From: Apricaphanius iberus
Taxonomy: Eukaryota > Chordata > Actinopteri > Cyprinodontiformes > Aphaniidae
Reading direction: 5' to 3'
DNA length: 64,000 nucleotides
Assembly (NCBI GenBank): GCA_028564705.1
Contig: JAPXFQ010000249.1
Span: 2,306,001 to 2,370,000, forward strand
Under the pieces are notes generated by a model. The model saw only the letters and a program-made list of their open reading frames with translations. It had not been told where the DNA came from and made no database searches. This document shows, piece after piece, positions 20,080 through 32,990 of this stretch. The stretch's first letter is position 1; every line of letters starts with the position of its first letter. The position numbers and the translations under genes are program-made.

Positions 20080-20560
20080 CACGGCTCCCTGTCCACACGT
20101 AGCCAGGTATCTCACAAAATGGAGATATTTTTCTATGACTTGGCTTGTTTTCCACATGTAAACGGAGATTTTCGGCACCAAAAACGAATCTTTTTAAAAA
20201 TTCCAGCCAAAGTGGAGTTTTGCGTTTTCTCCCTTTTCAGTATCTGCGTGTGGACAGATGAAGTTTTAAGAGCCGTTGCGTCACTATCCGCGACAAAAAA
20301 ATGCTGAAACATCACATGTGTGACCTGTATTTACCCTGAAAAACAGCATTTATGCCCTCAGAGCTGTGTTGGCATCATCCATTGTTAAAGCGCATTTTGT
20401 TTGTTTGCTTTTACAAGCTCCATCACTGGTGCATACTGAAGATGGAGGATAGAAAGTTACTCTGAGCGGATAGGATTTGGGAGAACTACTGCCTTCTACT
20501 GGTTTGCCATGTCTATGAATGTGCTGAAAAACGCATTTATCCAGTAATGTTTGGATAGTT
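20080..20560. mobile_element. MITE-like repeat in the slc7a1 3'UTR
   Basis: Begins with CTGTCCACACGTAGCCAGG; the inverted CGTGTGGACAG motif recurs at about 20248. The tail TGCCTTCTACTGGTTTGCCATG resembles the ends of widespread fish non-autonomous elements. Boundaries and class are uncertain. Confidence 0.4.
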
Positions 20561-21501
20561 TTTTTGTTTTTTGTTTTTTAAAGAGCGGAGGAAAATCTTA
20601 GTTTAAAAAAAAAATGAGAGCAACCAATATTGTGACCCTACAAGGGTTTTTGTAGGTTGGTCTTACATTTCTAAAGATAAAATTGACTTGAGGCAGACAG
20701 CCACAGTCTTTAGTAAACTTACATCTTTCTCCTGCTGACTGTTTTAATGCTATACAGGTTGCAAAAATGCTAAGCTAATGCTGGCTGATTTACTTTAGCT
20801 GCAGCTTGTTGATAATTTGTCTGGGAGAATATTTCATTGAAATTTCATAAGAAACTCTCATTCATGGTGGTGTTCTCCTGTTTTATAAACTTGGTGCTCT
20901 GCTTCAATCATGATAAAATGTAATCACTAGTGTTCCAGCTGGATTCTTCTCTGCCATACCAACAAAATAGGTCAACGCTCTCTCTACTCACGGTGAACAT
21001 AATTGTAAATGATGATAAACATTTACATTGTTTAATAAAACTCAGATCCTTTACTTTTACAAAGTAATGTGTACACCCTGGAACACAGTTTTGCACATAA
21101 AAGTCTTCTTTGCTTTATAAAAACTAGTGATGCAGCAAACATAAAATCCCAGACTCTACACCTACAACAGCTTTTAGGAGTTGAGCTCAGTTAGGGACTT
21201 GTACACCAATAATGTAAAAATGCTTTTTTTTCTGGAGCTTGTTCAAATGCCTGGGATCGGCCCAGGTCATGCCTGATTACTAACACACCCCAAGCAGGAC
21301 TATGTTATATATGAAATAATTAACTGATGTTGACAACGAAAGCTACTGTTAGTGTGTGGAAATCCAGCAGATGGCTCAAACCTGAATGTTACATGTCAAA
21401 ATGTATACTTGTTGACTGAAAAGGCAACTAGGTGAAGTATGTACATTAGAAAATTTCTGTTTTAAATTCCTGCCATAGAATTTAAAACAAGCAGAAAACA
21501 G

Positions 21502-22528
21502 TAGAATATCGTGCAAAAGTTAATTTTATTTCAGTAATTTTAACATAAAAGGTGAAGCCGAATATGATATATACTCGTTACATGCAAAGTGAGATGTTTC
21601 AAGCCTTTAGTGGTTATAATTTTGATTATTATAAATTACATGAAAGCCCCAAATTGAAAAATCTCGTAAAATTAGAATATTGCATGAAATCAATAAAAGA
21701 AGCATTTGAAATCAATGTCGGACCTCTGAAAAGTAAGACCATCAATATGTATTGAGTACTTGGTTGGAGCCCCTTTTGCATCAGTTACTGCCTGACATGA
21801 AAGCCATCAGCCTTTGGCACTGCTGAGGTGTTGTGGAAGACCAGGATGCTTCAATAGCGGCCTTCAACACTTCTGCGTTGTTTTGTCTCATGTCTTTCAT
21901 CTTTCTCTCGGCAATACCTCATACGTAATCTGTGGGGTTCAGATCTGGCAAATTTGCTGGCCAATCAAGCTCAATAATCCCATGGTCACTAGACCATATT
22001 TTGGTACCTTTGGCAGTGTGAGCAGGTGCCAGGTCCTGCTGGATAATGAAGTCAGCATCTCCATGAAGTGCTCCAAAATGTCCTGGTACATAGCTACATT
22101 GATTCTGGACTTAGTAAAGCACAGTGGACCAACCTTACCTTTTGAGGCTTTCCATCCTTATGGAAGATCTCAATGATGCTTTTTTGCTCAACTGTCAGGC
22201 CAGTAGTCTTCCCTATGATTGTGATTCCTACTGAACCAGACTGGTAGACCATTTAAAGGATCATGAACTCTTTGCAGTTGATTTGGATTGATTGGCTGAT
22301 TAGTGTGACATTCCAAATACCAATAATGAACCCTTTCACAATATTCACATTTTCTTAGATTTTGAATTTAGGTTTTTTTAAACTTTAAGCCATAATCATC
22401 AAAATTATAACAAATAAAGGCTTGAAATATCTCACTTTGTATGTGACAACTCTATCATATATTAGTGCCACCTTTTAAGTTGAATTACTGAGCTCAATTA
22501 CTGAATTAACTTTTGCACAACATTCTAA
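21502..22528. mobile_element. Tc1-like element with long inverted arms, internally deleted
   Basis: The left end (AGAATATCGTGCAAAAGTTAA) is matched by an inverted right end (TTAACTTTTGCACAACATTC). The arms extend about 150-170 bp and include GAGATGTTTCAAGCCTTTAG against CTTGAAATATCTCACTTTG. The interior follows a Tc1-like transposase on the minus strand (TTGGTTGGAGCCCCTTTTGC, TGGCACTGCTGAGGTGTTG, CTGGCCAATCAAGCTCAA, CAGGTGCCAGGTCCTGCTGG) but is shortened and broken. The same family forms the nested locus at 47280-48870. Confidence 0.8.
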
Positions 22529-23879
22529 CGGTTCGGGTTTCAACTGTATATTGAATGCACTAATATTATTCTTTTTCTAATGTTCCGTTAAGTTATCTGT
22601 CTGACTTTATTAACAATTTGGGTGAATTTCAAAGGTTCCGTGTCAGAACATTGCTCTATTTATTGACATTGTGTGTTGACCTTTTCTCACATTATCACTG
22701 TAGCAGCTTTCATGTAAGATAATAAACAATGTAAATAACATGTAACTATGCTTAGACATTATTGGTGAACAGTCAGCGTGATTGTCCATCAGAGTTGTTT
22801 TGATCTGTATTGTAAAGACATTTATCATTTTAAAGTAAAAAGCCAAAAGTACTTTAGTCTGGTTAGCTTGTAAAAAGTTTTTCTCTTTATAAAAAAACTC
22901 ACCATGCAACCCATGCTACAGTGTTCAAACGTTATGTGACAAACGGACTTGGTATTTTTTTATGGTTCTACTAATAATAGTCAAATCATAAAGCCCAGTC
23001 ATCTCTGCAAGCAAAACTAAATTACATACATTTCTTTTCAGAATTATCGTTTTTTTTCATCGAAGCATTCTGGTAAATATTTCGATTTTTATTTGAGCTG
23101 TCCATCTGTTGTATGTTGTGGTTTAGTTGGTTCTGTAAATAAATTATGGTGAATGTTGAAACCCAAACTTTGCTTTTATTGTGTTGTTACATATCCATGC
23201 GGACATATATTACTTTTCAGATGCTGAATATGAAAACCGTTAAAATTAGGTTTAAGTTTTATGGCTGTGATGTGACAACTGAATCTGTGAAGAATTTTTT
23301 CTTATATTAATGTTGCGCTTTGTAAAAGGTGTCATGTGTGTTTTTCTAATCTTTTGAAAAGAGTCTTTGTATATAATTTATCTGTGACTGGCAACTGATT
23401 TTGCACTTTTTTTGTGTAGTCCCGTGGTACTTCAGGGGAGTGTTTTTTAAGTTGGTTTCCTTTGCTGTCCTTATGTAAAAGGCTGCAAAAGTAAGGAGAT
23501 GGCCTTGTTCTGTCACACAAGATAATTTAGCAAACCCCTTGACCTTTTTTACAATTTGAAAAATTACAAATACAAACATCTATGAATTTTGTATCAGGAT
23601 TTTTTTTTTTGACAGACCATTTGAATGTGGTACATAACTGAGAATTCAAAGATAAAAGAAAAATGTGTTGAAACCATTTTATTGCTAAAAATCCGAAGAG
23701 TGTGTGTGGTACGTGTGTATTTAGTGCAAAGCAACATTCACACGACATGATTCTGCCACCATTCTTACACAAAGGGGATGGTGTAGTTGAGGGGATGTCC
23801 ACAATAACTTTATTCTTGAGCTGTCTGCTGTGTACCTTCGTGAGCTTGGGGCTGTTTGTGCTCTATGATTCTCTAACAC
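22529..23879. other. No gene recognised
   Basis: AT-rich sequence. Its first part belongs to the long form of the slc7a1 3'UTR; after about 23160 it is intergenic. Short minus-strand frames lack any family signal. Confidence 0.4.
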
Positions 23880-24250
23880 ATTGATTCTCAACCTTTTTCA
23901 GTGATGTACCCCCTGTAGAATATTTTTTTCAGCCATGTCCCCCCTAATCTGGCCTCCCTTCTCTGGACGCCTTGGGTCAGTGCCTCGGCTGCTGCTGCCG
24001 GTGCAGATGGCTCCCTTGATGCTGTTTCCTTACTTAACCTGGCTAATCTGTAGTCTGCCCTGTGTCCCTTTTATTGTCTATTTTACTCTTTTTAATTTTG
24101 CTCCTGAGTGAGTCCAAGCATGTGGATAAAAGTGGAGGGGATACATGATTTTACACTTAAACTGAATGGGGGAGAAGTTGATATATGTAGGGTAAGTTTT
24201 ACTCTGTAAAGCACTTTGAACTGCATTTTTTTTAAAGCACTTTATAAGGT
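23880..24250. repeat. Composite repeat
   Basis: A hAT-like end (TTCTCAACCTTTTTCAGTGA) is followed by the inverse of the repeat at 9905-10080 (TGGGTCAGTGCCTCGG). After this comes a retroposon-like tail with CTGTAAAGCACTTTGAACTG and AAAGCACTTTATAAGG. Confidence 0.5.
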
Positions 24251-24689
24251 TTGAACTAGTGCAAAGCATTTTTCGTTATAAAACAAAGAGCTAAAACAGA
24301 GCACTGTGCCATCAGTGTCCGATTTATTAAACTTTGGAACTGATAAAATGTACAAAGTTAAAAAAATTGAAGAAAAAACAATTATTTCGAACCTTTTAAA
24401 TGTTAATAATTCATAACTAAATGTATTTGAAATATTCATCATCACTAAAATGATACGAAGCTCGTGTTTGAGGGGCTTAACACAAAAAGAAATGTTACAT
24501 TCTTATATTGCAAAAATAGATCAAATTAATTTTAATAAATAAACGTTAACATTTTACGTATAAGATTTTGTCAAATCAAATTTAAAAGTGGGTTTTTAAA
24601 TTATAATTTAAAATTATGTATTATTTTTTTTACTGATGATTCACTTATGCGCAGTACTGCGTTTTCTGTCGGTGCGAAGTTATAAAGCG

Positions 24690-24914
24690 TAATTCCTGGT
24701 TCAGACCAGCAGGTGGCAACGCAAGCCTAACTTGGCGTCACCTCTCGCCTCACCTCCTCCCTATTTTCCAGCAATCCTGCAGACTGATTCCTTTCCATCT
24801 GGCCTTAACACTAGATGATTCCCTTCTCATCCGCCTTCTCTTCACAGTGAAGATCTTACGCGGACGACTTCCATATTTCACTCGCTAAGGGATTATATGC
24901 CTCTTGGAAGACGA
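24690..24914 (+). promoter_or_regulatory. mtus2: Candidate promoter and first non-coding exon of mtus2
   Basis: A patch less AT-rich than its surroundings, with CpGs, ends in a strong donor (ACGATAG|GTACGT, exon end 24914). It lies upstream of the mtus2 exon whose acceptor is at 34721-34722, and that exon begins with 209 nt of untranslated sequence, so at least one upstream 5' exon must exist. No TATA box was noticed. A transcript would be needed to confirm the link across about 9.8 kb. Confidence 0.4.
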
Positions 24915-26039
24915 TAGGTACGTCCTGCCTCTGTCTGTCTCACTCACAGTCTCGGGAGTAAAAAGGATTTATGAAGGTTGCTGCATCTGCCGGAGATGCT
25001 GCGGGTGAGCCTGTTGGCGGTGATGTTTGTAATTACGGTGTGCGCTTTGGTTAATTGTTTTTAGGAGTGGCAGTTTGATTATAGTCAGCCTGAAATGGTG
25101 CCTCCTTCATGTAGGTGTGCTCACCTCTATTCTGTCAGATCCTGAATTATCCATGTATATAGTCTATTTTTCATTTATAATAAACTATGTTTGCATTCTC
25201 AATATCCCTCCTTCCTTTTTCCTCCTTCCTTGTTTGGGATGATGAATGTATATATGCACAGCATTATATTTAGAACGGGAACATTGCAGCAGCATGGGAG
25301 GAATGGCTGAATGTGCGTACAACTAAAACGACAGATTCAGCTGGTTTCAGTTCCCAGTTTTCCCATATGTGACAGTGACACCAAGGAAGGAATATGAACT
25401 ACCTCTAAGGCCTGATAGATCTACTTGATGTTACATTTGCATTTATTAACTCAACAAACTATTTGCACACCTTAAGCTGTGGGCTGCCAGTGGTTACACA
25501 AAGACGTCTGGGCCACTCAGGCATTAAAAATTGGAGGGAGACTGGTGCTTCCATTTTTCATTCATCTTCAATATTTCATGAGGATCCCGCACACACCATC
25601 CAGTGAAGACACGTACAGCAAAAAAGGGTCTTGATCTCTGTTTTGCTTCAGGACGATAGCTCTTGATGTAAAGGACGCCTCAGTTTCACTGAAGGCTACA
25701 AGTTATTGGCGCTCACAGTCCGGCAAAAACAAGTGCACAGATTTCATCACAGTGAAGGACCGTCCTGGTTATCAGGAGGCAGGTGGCAGGGTGAGTTGCT
25801 GGATGATGGGGGAGGAATATGTTCAGGGAAGCATGTTGTTGGGACTGGCAGAAATTTCCTAATTATCCCTTGTGCTATAATTAGCTGGTTGCCTGAGGTG
25901 TTTGAGGAGTAGAGCAACAATAAGAAAACGACAAAGAACTAGGCACATCTGCAGGCATTAATGTGTCAAAGAACTGCATTTCATTTGGAATACCTTGTAT
26001 GCACTTTATAAGTTTCCCTTTTCTTTTTTCTACTACTCA
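24915..26039. other. Start of presumed mtus2 intron 1; nothing recognised
   Basis: No exon or repeat was recognised. Confidence 0.35.
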
Positions 26040-26840
26040 TATCAGTTTGTTTATTTAGCACCAATTCACAACAGATGTCATCTCAAGGTACTTTACAAGA
26101 AAAGTCAATTAAATTGAGGAAAAATACTCTCCTTTAACAGAAAAAAACCTCCAGCACAACCTGGCGCAGTATGAGTGGCCATCTGCCACGACTGTGCGAG
26201 GATTTGAAAGGACAGAGCAGTGACAGAAAAAAGAAAATGCCTAATCTAAGAGTGCTTTATATGGTAAAGAAAAATAAAAGTAAATAAAAGCACACAGAGG
26301 ACAAACAGTCACTGGGAGCTCCTTCCCAGTTGATGCCTCGCTCCAACAAGGCACCATAACCGAGTAGGATGCCAGACCAGGTGTAGTTTCTATGTAGTGA
26401 AAAACACTGAGAAGAAACAAAGCTAACAGTGAAATAACAGCAAATGATGCAACCTGAGAATAGTAGAAGAGTGAAAAAAAGGGGTTTGTCCTCCAACAGT
26501 CTCAGCCTGTAGCAGTATAGAGATAGTTTAGGGTGACCTAAGTCACTTTAACTACTAAGCTTTATCAAAAAGGAACAATTTAAGCTTGGTCTTAAAAGTA
26601 GACAGGGTGTCTACCTCATGGACTAAACCTGGGAGCTGGTTCTAAAGGATAGGAGCCTGATAACAGTCTGAGAGCGACGCACCCCGTTAGGAACATATCA
26701 GACATATATGTCTGATGTATGTATTTTTGTATGATTATGAAGGGTTTATATGTAAGAAGGAGTATCTTAAATTCTCTTCTGGATTTAACAGGTAGCCACT
26801 GAAGGGAAGCTAAAACAGCTACCTCACATCTGTGAGGAAA
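26040..26840. repeat. Fish LINE-type repeat, about 0.8 kb
   Basis: The block order ACCAATTCACAACAGATGTC, CCTCCAGCACAACCTGGC, CCATCTGCCACGAC, GGACAGAGCAGTGACA, TAAAGGATAGGAGCCTGATA, GTCTGAGAGCGACG, GTTAGGAACATATCAGA is that of a very common fish dispersed repeat. The frame 26257-26496 on the minus strand is a by-product. Confidence 0.7.
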
Positions 26841-28527
26841 AGATATTCCATATTTCTCTGAAACAATTGGATATTTACTCTATGTTTTGTTTCTTTATCG
26901 TGTCAGAAGGTAAATCTCTGTCCTGGTTGCAACTCATTTGCAGCCTCCATAAGGTTCCATAAGAGCGTTATGTATATAGCTCCATTCATCTTTGTATTAA
27001 CTCTGAACAGCTTTACAGTCATCTGAAGAAAACCCTCCTCAGAACATGATGCAGCCAACACAATATTTCACTGGGAAAACTGTGTTTTCAGGGCCATACA
27101 CAGTGTCAGTGTCCATCGCTGTTTTACATGTAGTGCAAACACTTGCATGTTTGCTTTTTCATGGCTTATGACAAACTTTAAATTTTTAATGGCCTTTTTT
27201 TGACGGCTTATGTCTTTATACTGTTCTTTAACAGCTAGTGACAACTAAAAATTGTCCTGTCAAAAGATTCTCTCCCCCAGCCCTTAAGAGTTTTATATCA
27301 TATACCTATTGGTTTCTTTTTATTTGTAAAAACTTTGAAAAGAATGCCTGGTGGAGTTTTTTTCACTTTACAATTATTCCCTAATTTTTTTATGTTAGTC
27401 TGCTACGATCCAGAAAAACTCTATAGAATTTAGTTCAGTTCAAACTTTATTCGTACCTGAAGGTAAATTTGTTTTGCAGTAGACACAAAATTTAACATAC
27501 ACACAAGCCATTTCCAAATAAAATGTAAACATTGAAGCTAAACCTTTTTCAGTTATCAGGTTTCAGCTGCTGTGTACTTGCGTTTTACTGGATGAATTCA
27601 CAATTTGGTTAAGATGGTTCCTATTTTTAATAAACACATTTCCAAACCAAGACACAAAGTAGAAGGATAAAACCGATTCAATAAAAGCTCAATAAAAAAA
27701 CTCATCAGTACTTTATTTATGTTAAAAGGAGACAGTTGTCATAAGGTTGTAGGTTAACAAAATGCAGAAAAGTTCTATGATATAAATCTATTATCAAGGC
27801 ATTGTACATCTTGTTGCTGCAGGACTTTATGCTGGACATTTTTCAGGTAGTAAAACAAACGGCTTATTTCCCTTCCATCTTATGATCAGAATTAAGTCTG
27901 CCTTTTCAATTACGGTACCTTTAAGCCGCACTTGATACTTTTCTATATTGAATCTGTTTTTGGTTTTGTCCATATCTGTCATGTTATGACTGCTCTGATA
28001 AATACTGATACCCTGGACTTTGTGTGATTTGGCCTTACTCTGCTCTGAACTGATTTCAAGCTAGAATTCAATTTGAGACATGGGAAAGCAATCTTTCTTT
28101 CTTGTAAATTATCTCATGTTGTTACATACCTGAATGCCTAGGTACCCTAGGGTGTGTGTAAGTTTTATTTGGTGTGAAGAAAGTTTCTATGAGCTGGCTT
28201 AATACAGGCTGTTAGGATTGAGTCATAAAATAAAACACTTAAACACATAAAGAGAATTGCAGATAAAATGCAGCGAAAATAATCAATGCAGTCTTTAGCC
28301 CACCTCAGTGTTTCTTTCAGTCCAAAAGGCTTGAAACCATTTGAGAAGTGACACAGAGGTGTTCTTTAGACAAACATTGTACCATAAAGGCTGCTTGTAT
28401 CTTCATGACCCTGACAGAGTTGAGCAACAAACCTGTATTCCTGCAAGTAGTTGAGGTCAACACATAGGAAACTTTCTTCTCTGACCATTACACAGTAATA
28501 AAAAATTATATTTAGATCCCTTAGATA
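26841..28527. other. Presumed mtus2 intron 1; little recognised
   Basis: AT-rich. About 27435-27480 (CAAACTTTATTCGTACCTGA, GGTAAATTTGTTTTGCAG) looks like a retroposon end and resembles about 54485-54525. Nothing else was seen. Confidence 0.35.
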
Positions 28528-30164
28528 CAGATGGCCAAAAAAGTATTTGGCCGCCTCCAATTGTGTCCAAATATTGTCCCAATTAAAAAGATTAAGGGGA
28601 TCTGTAATTTTCATCATAGTTACACTTCAGCTATGAGAGAGAGAATGGAAAGGAAACAAAATCCAGGAAATCACAATGCATGATTTTGGAAGAATTTATT
28701 TGTATAATAGTGCAAAAAACAAGTACTTATAACCTACAAACAAAGCAAGCAAGAACTCTGGCCATTACAGACCGGTTACTTCTTCTTTAAGAAGCTCTTC
28801 TATCCTCTACCTGTTAGTTTTCTTAATGGGATCAGTTTGAATTCATTATCTGTATAAAAAACACACTTTAAAAATAGTCTGACTCATACATCCACCACGA
28901 AGACCAGAGAGCTGTCCAAGGACACCAGGGACAAAATTGTACACCTGCACAAGTCTGGGATGAGCTTTATTGGGCAAGTAGGTGAGTGACAAGAGATTAA
29001 GATGGTTGGAACAATTTTTAGAAAAAAGAATAAATGCATGGTGACTGACACTCTCTCTCGACCTGTGGCTCCATGCAAAATCTTACACATGAACTTGAGA
29101 ATGGTGAGAAAACAGCCCAGAACTACACAGGGAACTATACAATGCTTTGAAGAGACTTTACACCACAGTAACAAAGGTTACTATTGGTAACAGTCTACAT
29201 TGTCATAAATTAAGATCCTGCAGCGCTCGAAAGGTCCCCTGCTTAAGCCAAGCCCTGTCCAGGACCATCTAAAGTTTGCCAAAGACCATCTGGATGATCC
29301 AGAGGAGGATTGGGAGAATTCCACGTGGTTGGATGAGACCATAATAGAACGCTTTGGTTTAAACGCCACTTGCCATGTTTGGAGGGGGAAGAATGCTGAG
29401 TTGCATCACAAGAACAAAATACCCACTGAGACAAATGGGATTGAAAACATTTTGCTACGGTGTCGCTTTTCTACAAAGTGGACAGACGTCCAAAATAAAA
29501 GGGATTACAAGGATATCCGCCTTTATACAAAGCTGAAAATTTTCAGGTTGCACGGTACATTGCATATATATCATCATCACAACATCAGTGTTAGCTATAT
29601 TAATAAATGATATAACAAGTGGCTGTTAAGAATGCAATCCATTGGTTCTTGTACTACATGTATCAGAAATTCTTGTTACTTTATATGCCAATAGTACATT
29701 CAGTGGAGAAGATGGAACATGGCTGTGTCTTCCAGTATGACAATGATCCCAACAACGCTGCCTGGGCAATGAAAGGTGTGGCTGTATAAATGGCTTATTA
29801 AGGTTCTAGAGTGGTATAGCCTGTCCCTAGAGAATCTGTGGAGGAAGCGAGAAGATCTGCATGGAGCAATGGGCCAAAGCGGTTGAAAACCTACAGAAAG
29901 TGTTTCACCTCTTTTATTGCCAACCAAGGTTATATGACAAAGAATTGAGGTAAACTTTTATTGACCAAATACTTATTTTCAGCACCATTATACAAATAAA
30001 TAAATAAAAAAGTGTCATACAATGTTATTTTCTGGACTTTTTCCTTTACGTTCTGTCACTCACAGTTGAAGTGCACCTATGATAAAAATTTGTCTTCTCT
30101 CTCATCTTTTAAAATGGGATAAGTTGCACAATCGGTGGCTGCCAAATATTATTTTGCCCTAATG
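28528..30164 (+). mobile_element. Full-length but inactive Tc1-like transposon
   Basis: A 1637-bp element flanked by TA on both sides (28526-28527, 30165-30166). The left end CAGATGGCCAAAAAAGTATT and the inverted right end (read from 30164: CATTAGGGCAAAATAATATT) are related inverted repeats, continuing as TTTGGCCGCC / TTTGGCAGCC. The plus-strand interior carries decayed transposase, readable around 29240-29420 as KDHLDDPEEDWEN, WLDET and FGLN..CHVWRGKN. Multiple stops and frameshifts make it inactive. Confidence 0.82.
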
Positions 30165-30869
30165 TATTTTCACCAATGTTTACCATGTTTGGCATAAGTC
30201 TTACATGAAGTCACACTGTTTAATCATCTGCAGTACAAAACTATAGAAATACCAATTGCTGCTGCTTTGTGGTATGATATTGAATTCATGTTTATGACAA
30301 GCTTCGTATTGCTTGCTTCCTTGTGTACATGTTTTTGTGTAATACTGTACAATGGCTGGCTCATTTATTTCTAATGATGTGTATACAAAAAAAAAAGTTC
30401 AAATAAATTAACAATTTATTGCAAAAGCATAAGGGATGTCATGTCCAATAAGTCAGTGAATCCTTCAATATAAAAAATAAAATAAAACCAAATGGGTACA
30501 TTACTGCAAAAATGAAATCCCCCATTATGTCTCAGCAGTACACTGTGAACTACATGGCCTTGATTCCAAAGCATATGCACTACTTTAGTTTATCAACAAA
30601 TTATAACATATAACAATACTTGTATATGCATTTTAGAAATGATTTAGTCTGCAATATGCTTTTTACGTTTTTTTTTTGTTAACATCAATCTCAGGGGTGC
30701 TAATAATTAAGGCTGAATCTGTATTATGAACTCCCCAACATTCTTGAAAATGCTATTGATGTTCAACGTTTAATCTTTGAGACTATGATTTAAAAGCTCT
30801 TGCAGGTTTAAAGGTAAATGATCTGTGATTTATCGGTTTGTGTACAGCAGAGTCCTTGCTAAATCAGCA

Positions 30870-31250
30870 TTTCTGTTGTGTCAAAGTCAAATTTATTCCA
30901 TCCATAAAAATGGAAATGGCATTGCTAATTCCCACCATCATGCCCAACATAGAAATAACACTACAACATAATAGGTTAGCATATAAATACATACTCATAC
31001 AAGTAGATAAGCTCTACAAATGTACGTTTAAAGCGCTCATTGTGCTACCTTATTGCTTGTGGTATAAAAGAGAGAGCATACCGCTTGGTACGTGTCGCTG
31101 GTGGTCGTAACCTCCCACTGCGCTTCATGACCTTGCTGTCCAAACAAGCATTGAGGGAGTTACAAGAGTCCTGCATAATCTTAGCTGCTATTTTCTCCAG
31201 GCGGTCATAATATACTCTTTCGATTGTAATTATCAGTCCAGCCATTTTTC
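30870..31250 (-). mobile_element. LINE 3' fragment
   Basis: The minus strand from 31245 reads DRLEKIAAKI ... RPPATRTKRYALSFIPQAIR, which is the C-terminal signature of non-LTR retrotransposon ORF2 (basic residues, then SFIPQAI). It is followed by an AT-rich 3' tail to about 30870. It is 5'-truncated and not functional. Confidence 0.55.
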
Positions 31251-31450
31251 CAACCCTTTGGTTCAGTTTATCAATCCTCTTCTTATGTATTCATTCCCAC
31301 CCTATCCCACAACAAAGTGGCTCCACGCACTACACATTACAGACATAGCAAAGATATTCATTACATCAGAATTAACATTAAAAGACAGCAACTTCCTCAT
31401 AAAGTACAGACTCAATTTGTCCAGCAGTGATAAAATATGATCCTTCTATG

Positions 31451-32076
31451 TAGGGCTGGGCAATATGAGGAAATATATCGTCAGGACGATAGAAAATGTC
31501 AATGATTTTATATGAATCTCTATCGTTTAAGCCACAATAGGGTTTTACGGCAGTAAATTACATCAAGATGTACTTTATGGAATTCCTGTGCATGCTGCAA
31601 TACATGAAAAAAACGGGGAGGAAGATGGTAGACAACACGTTTCAGACCAGGGATCTAAACAAGATCATCAGACAACCCAAAGTTAGTCTCCTCGCATTTC
31701 TCCCCTCCTCTCCTGATGCACAGCTTGAACAGGAAAAAGGCGTTTCTCAGACAGAACGACACCGGCTCAAAAAAGCCTTTTCATTCGCAAGTAACACATG
31801 CTTGCTTCAAAAGCAGAGTGTAGAGCTGTGCCGCTCTCCTAAAAGATCACTGATATCCATAGCTCCCGCTAATGGAAGGCGAACACTACATAATGAGTCT
31901 GCATGGTGTTATTGACATCTATTATTTAGAACTGCATTTCCATGTTGTACATTTTTATAAGCTATTCATGAAATAAATTGACAGAAAAATGGCTATATCG
32001 TGAAGTATATCGTTATTGGAATATAAACTGAGCTCTATCCAAATAAAAATAATGTTGGCGTAGTCGCCCAGCCCTA
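31451..32076. mobile_element. hAT-like non-autonomous element
   Basis: Begins TAGGGCTGGGCAATATGA and ends GTCGCCCAGCCCTA, an inverted repeat sharing TAGGGCTGGGC. The flanks CTTCTATG and CATCCATG match at 6 of 8 positions, as a worn 8-bp duplication. The interior has the ATCGT / ACGAT pattern typical of this family; the frame 31568-31915 has no recognised domain. Confidence 0.75.
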
Positions 32077-32686
32077 CATCCATGTCAGCTTATCATTAAA
32101 AACAACACACAGGTATTTGTATGTACTAGCACAGTGTCTTTGGAAAAACTCTGCAGATCCTCTTCAGCATACTTAAATAAATAGAATTAAACAAGTAAGC
32201 AGAATTTTTACGAGAACAATTTCCTCTTCTTGTAGATATGCATCAAGCCTTCGCTGCTGTGCCAGGGAGTTAATTAGGGCAGAAATGGGGAGCAAAATCA
32301 GGAGACAGAGCAGTATTCAGTTGGTTAGTTTCTTGTTAATAGGCTGGTGTGTGTCTGACAAAGGCATTTACTGAAGTTCTGTTTTTGTACAGAGCAGATT
32401 AATCTGGCCTTTGTTTAACCCTTCTGCCTCCCAGCTTTACAACTTTACACTTTGAAAGAACCACAGAGCATTAGTATGATGCTTCTCTAGGTTGATGCTA
32501 GGTTTTAAAATGTTCAGTTAGATTTTATTAGCTAAACTAATTTGTAAATCACATGTTAATACATTCCTAGATTTGGTGAGGTTAGAGCCAAATGCTGGTG
32601 GATTTATGGAAACGCAGGAGATCAGAGGGGCTGTCAAGGCTTTGTTACTGCATAGGAATACAGTAAGGAAATCCTTTACAGACATC

Positions 32687-32689
<3 letters not shown>

Positions 32690-32728
<39 letters not shown>
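32690..32728. repeat. (AT)n microsatellite
   Basis: About 20 AT units, immediately followed by a retroposon copy at 32736. Confidence 0.95.
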
Positions 32729-32733
<5 letters not shown>

Positions 32734-32735
32734 CA

Positions 32736-32990
32736 TCCATTTTCTGAACCACTTATTCCTCAAGGGGTCGCGGGGGGGCTGGTGCCTATCTCCAGCTGTC
32801 AACAGGCGAGAGGCAGGGTACAACCTGGACAGGTCGCCAGTCCATCACAGGGCCACATAGAAACAGACAGGACAAAACACCACGCACACCCACACACCTA
32901 AGGACAATATAGATTGATCGATTAACCTGACAGTCATGTTTTTGGACTGTGGGAGGAAGGCGGAGTACCCGGAGGGAACCCATAAGTATG
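32736..32990. repeat. Fish retroposon fragment
   Basis: CCATCCATTTTCTGAACCAC, GGTCGCGGGGGGGCTGGTGC, GACAGGTCGCCAGTCCATCA, GACTGTGGGAGGAAGGCGGA and TACCCGGAGGGAACCC are the marks of a dispersed family also found, more decayed, at 56216-56520 and inverted at 15236-15475. The adjoining (AT)n probably arose from its tail. Confidence 0.75.

Larger units (their letters stand above)
19034..23160 (+). other. slc7a1: Probable 3'UTR of slc7a1 with two poly(A) signals
   Basis: No coding exon follows the stop codon. AATAAA occurs at 21034-21039 and at 23138-23143, giving a UTR of about 2.0 or 4.1 kb. The longer form would carry a transposon with long inverted arms (21502-22528). SLC7A1 mRNAs in mammals also have long, regulated 3'UTRs. 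Which signal is used cannot be told from sequence. Confidence 0.5.
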
